Shown here one piece after another: positions 58,916 to 64,000 of a DNA stretch of 64,000 bases. The notes below the pieces were generated by a model that was not told the DNA's origin, did no database searches, and saw only the letters and a program-made list of their open reading frames with translations. The DNA is from Fidelibacterota bacterium (GTDB lineage Bacteria; Fidelibacterota; Marinisomatia; Marinisomatales; Marinisomataceae). The stretch is taken from NCBI GenBank assembly GCA_019650355.1, contig BOWX01000002.1, forward strand, positions 62,001-126,000, written 5' to 3'. A program made the position numbers and the translations under genes. The stretch's first letter is position 1, and every line of letters begins with the position of its first letter.

Positions 58916-59551
58916 CTAGAAACCACTGATAGTAAATTTAGTCTTATTCTTCAGTTTCTTGCTTTGATTAAGAGCTTTATCATAAGAATTGAAATGATTG
59001 CTTCTCACATAATAAATCATTTTACCATTTTTAAAAACTTGGTCAATTTGGATATTATTAATTTTTTCTTCTGACAGTGCATCTTTCAATATTGTTGCAT
59101 TTTCAATTGAAGAAAATGCTCCAAATTGAATGAACCACACTCTATTGGTTGATTTTTTTGATGTATTTTTTTTGACTTTATTAGTTGATAATAATTTTTG
59201 ATAAACTTTTAATGAATCAGATTCCCCTGCTGCATCCAAAGATTTATATAATAGATCTTTAGACGACTGACTTAGAAGATGAGTTGGTGCATTTAGATTA
59301 AATTCTTTTAAAATATTTGAGGACGTGATATAGGAACCAGTTGCATAAAACATTTCAGCTTTCTTAAGCTTTGAAAGCCATACATAATCCGAGTCTTCAT
59401 TTGTATTGATGATGCGTTGATAAATTTGTAGTGCCTCATTTGCATTAGTTAGTTTAGTGGCTCTTTCATACTCCAGAGCCAAATCTTTGCCTTGAGCAAA
59501 TACACCACTTGATATTGCGATAAATAAAAAAAGGTTATTTAATAATTTCAT
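58916..59551 (-). CDS. Exported TPR-like SPOR-domain protein
   Basis: A 211-residue protein with signal peptide MKLLNNLFLFIAISSGVFAQ, a helical TPR-like part (YERATKLTNANEALQIYQRI, WLSKLKKAEMFYATGSY) to about residue 125, a Lys/Ser linker, and a SPOR domain at about 140-210 (VWFIQFGAFSSIENATILKDAL, GKMIYYVRSNHFNSYDKAL). It probably binds septal glycan strands. It overlaps the lapB-like gene. Confidence 0.88.
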   Translation of the reverse strand: MKLLNNLFLFIAISSGVFAQGKDLALEYERATKLTNANEALQIYQRIINTNEDSDYVWLSKLKKAEMFYATGSYITSSNILKEFNLNAPTHLLSQSSKDLLYKSLDAAGESDSLKVYQKLLSTNKVKKNTSKKSTNRVWFIQFGAFSSIENATILKDALSEEKINNIQIDQVFKNGKMIYYVRSNHFNSYDKALNQSKKLKNKTKFTISGF

Positions 59552-60584
59552 CTTTAATCATTTCGTTACATAATGAAGAAATAGATTTTCTTACTTCAAA
59601 ACTTTCAGATTCTAATTTTAATTTGTTTAATCTAATTGAGTGACATGAATGATTACTTTTCATAAATCTATCAACTAAATCATTGGCATCAGCAACTTCA
59701 TTTTTTTCTAAAAGAATATCTACTAATCTATTTAAGGCAAAACCGTCAAAGCTATTTTCTAATAATTCTCTATACAGATTTTCAACTTCATCATACTGTT
59801 GATTATCAAATAATATATTTTCTATTTTATTATAAGCCATTGTTCTTTGTGATGGTTTATGTTTTGCATATAGCTTGTAATATGAAATTGCTATATCTGC
59901 ATTATCTTTATTATGATTAGCAAGTTCTAAGGCTGACTCTGGATAAATATTTTCAGCAGCTGCACTTTTTTCAAGATAATGTACATAATTTTTGATTTTA
60001 TCTTTTGACTTATAATCCATTGCTATGTAGTAATTCAACATAGATTCATCATTTTTTTTATGATGAATATCTACTTTCATTAATTTTTTTTCATGCTTCA
60101 AGGCTTCTTTCCAATTTTTATTTTCCGTAGCAATATCTTTGAGCTTTAATAAAGCCCATTTATTTGATGAATCCATATTTAATATGTTATTAAGCTCTTC
60201 TTCAGCTTTAGAAATATTACCACTTTTTATAAAATCTTTTGAAAGAGCAGTATGTGCTTCAATTTTTTTTGATTGTGAAATATGTGGTCTTAGAATCACA
60301 GTTTGATGAATTTTTATTGCTTGATTAACATCTTTTTCTCTTACAAGATCTCCAAGCAATAAGAAAGCATCAATATTGTTTGAATCCTTTGAAATAATTT
60401 CTCTTAAAAGATGATAAGCCTTATCCTTTTCTCCGTTAACTAAAGCTTTAAGTGCATTATTAAAAGCTTCAGCATCAGTAGGAATATTTTTAGATCGATT
60501 ACTCACCAATAAGAAAATTATTAAAGATAAAACTACAACGATGATTATGAAAATTTGCAGATTGCTTAAAGCAGAAAATTCCAA
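59535..60584 (-). CDS. lapB: LapB/YciM-like TPR protein, TTG start
   Basis: The best start is TTG 60584, which sits 7 bases after an AAGGAG ribosome-binding site overlapping the lapA stop; a further upstream ATG would bury the start inside lapA. One N-terminal membrane helix (LQIFIIIVVVLSLIIFLLV) is followed by about eight TPR-like repeats. The rubredoxin-like Cys-x-x-Cys domain of E. coli LapB is not visible; only isolated Cys residues occur near the end. Adjacency to lapA supports the LapB assignment, a regulator of lipopolysaccharide synthesis. Confidence 0.72.
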   Translation of the reverse strand: MEFSALSNLQIFIIIVVVLSLIIFLLVSNRSKNIPTDAEAFNNALKALVNGEKDKAYHLLREIISKDSNNIDAFLLLGDLVREKDVNQAIKIHQTVILRPHISQSKKIEAHTALSKDFIKSGNISKAEEELNNILNMDSSNKWALLKLKDIATENKNWKEALKHEKKLMKVDIHHKKNDESMLNYYIAMDYKSKDKIKNYVHYLEKSAAAENIYPESALELANHNKDNADIAISYYKLYAKHKPSQRTMAYNKIENILFDNQQYDEVENLYRELLENSFDGFALNRLVDILLEKNEVADANDLVDRFMKSNHSCHSIRLNKLKLESESFEVRKSISSLCNEMIKDEIIK

Positions 60585-60588
60585 AGAA

Positions 60589-60903
60589 TTACTCCTTATC
60601 GGAAAAACTAAATTCTTCGCCAACAGCTACATTTCTAAGACCATCAAGCTCTTCTGAAATTTCTTTATTTGATTTAACTAACTTTGAAATTTCAGATCTA
60701 TATGAAAAGACAGATTTGAGAGAAATTATATAACCAATAATTACACCAATCATAATAAAGCCAATAAACGCAAGATATCCAGGAATATCGTAACCATTAT
60801 CTCTGAAAAAGTAAATAGTTATACTTTCACTATTCCTATCAAACAACAAGAAAGTTCCGGCCAATATAGCTAATAATAATAAAACTCTAATAACTCTAAA
60901 CAT
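60589..60903 (-). CDS. lapA: LapA-domain (DUF1049) membrane protein
   Basis: A 104-residue protein with two membrane helices (VIRVLLLLAILAGTFLLF and YLAFIGFIMIGVIIGYII) separated by an extracytoplasmic loop with SITIYFFRD, then a coiled-coil cytoplasmic tail. This is the LapA layout. Its start shares one base with the miaB stop. Confidence 0.85.
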   Translation of the reverse strand: MFRVIRVLLLLAILAGTFLLFDRNSESITIYFFRDNGYDIPGYLAFIGFIMIGVIIGYIISLKSVFSYRSEISKLVKSNKEISEELDGLRNVAVGEEFSFSDKE

Positions 60904-62228
60904 TATGCTCCTGTAATCTCTTTACCGTGCAATATTACACCTGTTGCGTCAGATATTTCAACAGGTACGATATCTTTGATATTACTATTATTTTTCTCAA
61001 TTATCACCCATTCATTGGAATCAGTTCTACCAGCCCAATGCAAATTAGATTTTTTACTTTCTTTTTCAATTAATACTTGCTGGAAAGTTCCTACCATGTT
61101 TTGATTAAGTTCCAACGTATGTTTTCTTTGAAGAATTAACATTTCATCAAGGCGAGATTTTTTAATTTCCTCAGAAATATGATCTGAAAATTGTTCAGCT
61201 TTTGTGTAGGGTCTTGGTGAATATTTAAATGTAAATGCAGAATTAAATTTTATTGCTTCCATTAAATCTAAAGTTTCTCTGAACTGTTCATCTGTTTCAC
61301 CTGGAAAACCAACAATAATATCTGTTGAAAGACCACAATTTGGCATGATTTCTCTAATCTTCATTGCCATATCATAAAAATGCTCTCTAGTGTAAGTTCG
61401 ATTCATTCTCTTAAGCACTTCGTTTGATCCAGATTGCATGGGAAAATGAACATAATTACAAATATTTTTTCTTGATGCCATTACTTCAAGTAATTCTACA
61501 TTTATGTCCTGAGGATGTGGTGAAGTATACCTAATTCTTTTCACACCATTTATATCCGATACAGCCAATAATAAATCTGAAAAAGATTTACCTTCAAAAT
61601 TGTAAGAGTTAACATTTTGACCAAGAAGAGTAATTTCAACAAAGCCTTGATCAACAGCCTTTTTGACCTCCTCAACAACACTTTCTACGCTTCTACTACG
61701 CTCTCTTCCTCTAGTAAAAGGAACTATGCAAAATGAACAAAATTTATCACATCCTCGCATAATCGAAACCCAGGCATTAAATGTATCTCCTCTACTAGGA
61801 AAAAGATTTTCATATACCTCATATCTTGAAAGCTTTGTATCAACAATACTCTTATTATCTTTGACATGTCTATTAATTAAATCAGGAATTTTTCTATAAG
61901 AATCAGGGCCAAGAATAATGTCTACATAAGGTTTATTTTTTAGTAAATCATCTTTTAAGTTCTGAGCCATACAACCTAATACACCAATTATCAAGTGAGG
62001 CTTATTAAGTTTTATTTTATGAAGATTACCAAGCTTTGAATGTACTTTAGTTTCAGCATTTTCTCTTATAGCACATGTATTTAAAAAAATTGCATCTGCT
62101 TCATCATAATTAGCAGTTTTTTCAAGACCGAGATTTGTCAAAATACCTTCGACAAGTTCTGAATCTGCAACGTTCATTTGGCAGCCATAAGTTTCTAAGG
62201 CGAATTTTTTAATTACTGAGGAGTCCAT
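60903..62228 (-). CDS. miaB: tRNA-2-methylthio-N6-dimethylallyladenosine synthase
   Basis: A 441-residue radical-SAM methylthiotransferase. The N-terminal UPF0004 domain has LETYGCQMNVADSE, FLNTCAIRENAE and GVLGCMAQ (auxiliary cluster cysteines). The radical-SAM motif is GCDKFCSFCIVPFTRGRE, and a TRAM domain closes the protein (LHWAGRTDSNEWVI). It modifies A37 of tRNAs. The prenyltransferase miaA is not nearby. Confidence 0.97.
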   Translation of the reverse strand: MDSSVIKKFALETYGCQMNVADSELVEGILTNLGLEKTANYDEADAIFLNTCAIRENAETKVHSKLGNLHKIKLNKPHLIIGVLGCMAQNLKDDLLKNKPYVDIILGPDSYRKIPDLINRHVKDNKSIVDTKLSRYEVYENLFPSRGDTFNAWVSIMRGCDKFCSFCIVPFTRGRERSRSVESVVEEVKKAVDQGFVEITLLGQNVNSYNFEGKSFSDLLLAVSDINGVKRIRYTSPHPQDINVELLEVMASRKNICNYVHFPMQSGSNEVLKRMNRTYTREHFYDMAMKIREIMPNCGLSTDIIVGFPGETDEQFRETLDLMEAIKFNSAFTFKYSPRPYTKAEQFSDHISEEIKKSRLDEMLILQRKHTLELNQNMVGTFQQVLIEKESKKSNLHWAGRTDSNEWVIIEKNNSNIKDIVPVEISDATGVILHGKEITGA

Positions 62229-63124
62229 TAATCAATATAGCCTGTAAAAAAATATTTTAGCGGATCTACTGTTTTATTATTCTTGTGAACTTCATAGTGT
62301 AAATGGAATCCAGCAGCTCTTCCGCTATTTCCAGATTTTCCAATTTTATCTCCACGTTTAACTTTTTGACCCTTTTTGACGTTAATTTTCCAAAGATGAG
62401 CATATACGGTTTCATATCCATAACCATGATCAATTTTAATATATCTACCCCATCCTGAATCATACTGTGCTTTTGTGACTACTCCATCACCGGTTGCTAC
62501 AACATCTGTATTAAGATTAACTGGGAAATCAAGACCGGAATGCATTCTTCTTTTTCCATCGATTGGGTCTGTTCTATATCCATATTTTGAACCTATATAT
62601 CCTTTAACAGGAGAGATGGAAGGAATGTGTCTATACATAGTTTCATTCGATTTAATCTTATTGAAAATAGTATTATAGCTATCTTTTTGAATATTTATAG
62701 CGAAAGCTAATGAATCAACTCTGTCCTTAAGCAACATTATAGTACTATCATCATTATCTTCGATGAGTATATCCTTTTCTGCTGAACCACCAACGCCTTG
62801 AGCTTTTACGTCATCACTCAATGGTGCTAAAGTAGCATAAGTTCTTAATTCTGAATCTTTTTCTTCAATTAACTTTAACTCTTCTTCAAGTTGTGCAATT
62901 TTATTCAATAATTCTTGCGAAACTTCTGAATATTTTTCATCCGTTTCTTCCAACTTTGTCTTGAAATACTCATCCGAAAACCTTAAAGATAAGGAATAAT
63001 TCAAACCAATAAATGCGGCTGTAAATACTCCCAAAAAAATTAAAAAATTTGATAAAGAAAAATTTATTTGGTGCAATCTATCAGATGATAGAAATTGAAA
63101 AGAGAACTTTTTTTTATTCATCAT
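62228..63124 (-). CDS. M23-family peptidoglycan endopeptidase, membrane anchored
   Basis: ATG 63124 or 63121 is likely. One N-terminal membrane helix (FLIFLGVFTAAFIGLNYSL) leads to a coiled coil (about 50-95) and the LytM/M23 domain: SKYGYRTDP, RMHSGLDFPV (His-x3-Asp zinc ligands) and AAGFHLHYEVHKN (the HxH pair). The catalytic residues are complete, so it may cleave cross-links itself, unlike EnvC-type activators. It overlaps miaB by one base. Confidence 0.93.
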   Translation of the reverse strand: MMNKKKFSFQFLSSDRLHQINFSLSNFLIFLGVFTAAFIGLNYSLSLRFSDEYFKTKLEETDEKYSEVSQELLNKIAQLEEELKLIEEKDSELRTYATLAPLSDDVKAQGVGGSAEKDILIEDNDDSTIMLLKDRVDSLAFAINIQKDSYNTIFNKIKSNETMYRHIPSISPVKGYIGSKYGYRTDPIDGKRRMHSGLDFPVNLNTDVVATGDGVVTKAQYDSGWGRYIKIDHGYGYETVYAHLWKINVKKGQKVKRGDKIGKSGNSGRAAGFHLHYEVHKNNKTVDPLKYFFTGYID

Positions 63125-63160
63125 CAATTATCTCTTTATTTTCTGAATTATTTTCATGAT

Positions 63161-63439
63161 TTATTTCTTTTTTAAATCTGCAATTTCTGATTTAATAGAT
63201 TCAACGCTATCAACAATAGAAAGATATTTTTTATCTCCAACAAAGTTCAAAACATTTTTTTCTTTTGTTTTAGAAAATACGTATAAGCCTAATTTAACAT
63301 AATGACTAGATAGTTTTCTTTCTAATTGAAGTACATCTATTCTCAACTTACTTGTGTGCGTAAATTCCTCAGCTTTTTCTGAAGCTACAATACTCCACTC
63401 TGTAATGTTCTTTTTTAAATCTTCCCAAAAGTTTGCCAT
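63161..63439 (-). CDS. Small coiled-coil protein of unknown function
   Basis: A 92-residue protein beginning MANFWEDLKKNITEWSIVASE, helical throughout, with LRIDVLQLERKLSSHYVKLGLYVFS and a Lys-rich end. It has no signal or membrane segment. If one A were added to the run near 63170 the frame would continue EINHENNSENKEIIDDE and stop at 63114, just overlapping the M23 start. The true C-terminus is therefore uncertain. I do not recognise a defined family. Confidence 0.65.
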   Translation of the reverse strand: MANFWEDLKKNITEWSIVASEKAEEFTHTSKLRIDVLQLERKLSSHYVKLGLYVFSKTKEKNVLNFVGDKKYLSIVDSVESIKSEIADLKKK

Positions 63440-63479
63440 AGTTCAGAATTTAATAGAACCGAGATAGATAGCAAAGGTT

Positions 63480-63524
63480 AAAAGATGCTCCCAATTTCAA
63501 TGAAATCAGGAGCGATCTTTTTTT
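63480..63524 (-). terminator. Bidirectional intrinsic terminator after ftsA
   Basis: The interrupted inverted repeat AAAAGAT-GCTCC-ATTTC / GAAAT-GGAGC-ATCTTTT has a 3-base loop. Seven T follow on the plus strand and TCTTTT on the minus strand. It lies 18 bases after the ftsA stop and would end that transcript before the coiled-coil gene. Confidence 0.75.
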
Positions 63525-63541
63525 ATGGTAGCCAACCAAAA

Positions 63542-64000
63542 TTATTCAAAAATTCCTTTTAAAAGTGTCGATATACTTTTTTTAATGCCACTAACGTCTT
63601 TTATTTTTAAAGAAGAGGATTTGTCTTCTACATTGAATATTGGCCAAGCTAATAAGCCAAAAAGTGTAATATATTCTCTTTTGTCCTCTAAATTTTCTTT
63701 ATAAACAATATTATTAATCTTCATTAGATCTACAGGAACATCTGCAAAATGTTTTTTAAAGAGCAAATCTAGATTTCGAATTTTAGATCCACCTCCAGAA
63801 AGCTTTATTCCTGACTTAAAGTCAGTAATTGATTTTCCAATATTTTTTAATTGTACTTCAATTTGATCAATGACATCTTCAAATCTTAATTCAACTATTT
63901 TTGAAATTTCTTTTTCATTCACATTTTTCTTTAAATCATCATTTGGAATTTGAACTTCAAAAACTTTTGAATCATCTGCAAAATCTGAAAAAGCAGAAAC
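63542..64000 (-). CDS. ftsA: Cell division protein FtsA, C-terminal part
   Basis: The reading frame is open to the window edge, encoding SAFSDFADDSKVFEVQIP and then NEKEISKIVELRFEDVIDQIEVQLK, SGIKLSGGGSKIRNLDLLFKKHF (phosphate-2/adenosine motif of the actin fold) and TLFGLLAWPIF. This is the last third of FtsA, which tethers FtsZ to the membrane. The usual amphipathic C-terminal helix may be GIKKSISTLLKGIFE. ftsZ does not follow; a terminator does. Confidence 0.82.
   Translation of the reverse strand, partial: VSAFSDFADDSKVFEVQIPNDDLKKNVNEKEISKIVELRFEDVIDQIEVQLKNIGKSITDFKSGIKLSGGGSKIRNLDLLFKKHFADVPVDLMKINNIVYKENLEDKREYITLFGLLAWPIFNVEDKSSSLKIKDVSGIKKSISTLLKGIFE

Noticed and set aside
63119-63160. 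A nine-codon frame MKIIQKIKR between the coiled-coil gene and the M23 gene
   Set aside because: The region is better explained as the frameshifted acidic tail of the coiled-coil protein; nine codons give no independent support.

Overview
This is a chromosomal window from a low-GC (about 30% by eye), streamlined bacterium. Nearly every gene lies on the minus strand; only rlmB and an OPT-family transporter lie on the plus strand. The gene set suggests a Gram-negative member of the FCB superphylum (Bacteroidota-like; a marine lineage such as Marinimicrobia/SAR406 is plausible, by inference). Supporting traits are a complete BatA-E (aerotolerance) cluster, SPOR and TPR envelope proteins, a LolA-type lipoprotein carrier, Lnt, a TonB-dependent receptor, the long (about 600-residue) form of IspG, a dAK/dGK-type deoxynucleoside kinase beside FolK, and signal peptides that repeatedly cleave just before Gln. 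Gene packing is extreme: many neighbours overlap as ATGA or TAATG, implying long translationally coupled operons.

Layout, low to high coordinate (transcription mostly runs right to left). 1-4.3 kb: four tRNAs, tuf, rpmG, tRNA-Trp, secE, nusG, rplK, rplA, rplJ and the start of rplL. The tRNA-tuf order Thr-Tyr-Gly-Thr-tuf is the same as in E. coli. 4.3-13.3 kb: cysS, ddl, a HAD phosphatase, lolA-like, ftsK, gcvT, ruvA, ruvC, yebC and a SPOR protein. 13.3-18.4 kb: batA to batE. 18.4-28.5 kb: gatA, tatA, a DUF4321-like membrane protein, an HtrA-type lipoprotein protease, truA, lnt, ruvX, rel, dnaB, ung and rpoZ. 28.5-38.1 kb: gmk, yicC, an MFS transporter, rplS, trmD, rpsP with a long repeat tail, an unusually short smc, HIT, rsmE, a small outer-membrane protein, a deoxynucleoside kinase and folK. 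38.1-41.7 kb: groL, groS, dut and mscS. 41.7-50.3 kb: ispG, mraY, murF, murE, a secreted unknown, arfB, rlmB(+), an M19 dipeptidase and initiator tRNA-Met. 50.4-54.3 kb: alr and polA. 54.3-58.9 kb: a probable metal-uptake locus, comprising a His/Asp-rich TonB-dependent receptor, a small exported His/Cys protein and a divergent OPT transporter. 58.9-64 kb: a SPOR protein, lapB-like, lapA, miaB, an M23 peptidase, a coiled-coil protein and the 3' end of ftsA.

At least sixteen genes that are clearly functional families, many of them essential (rplK, nusG, cysS, ddl, gatA, alr, polA and others), are broken by one or a few single-base indels, usually in homopolymers, while the peptide on both sides stays well conserved. 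This looks like uncorrected sequencing error rather than decay, so these genes are annotated full-length with the frameshift noted.

The points most worth a second look are an SMC protein of only 701 residues that appears to lack the hinge; ribosomal protein S16 with a long Pro-Ala-Glu repeat tail and no rimM between it and trmD; the His/Asp-rich receptor locus with its palindrome; a sigma-54-like promoter before groES; and two strong hairpins, one enclosing the polA start codon and one at the alr stop codon. No CRISPR array, insertion sequence, prophage or rRNA gene was seen, and no stretch longer than 300 bases lacks a gene.
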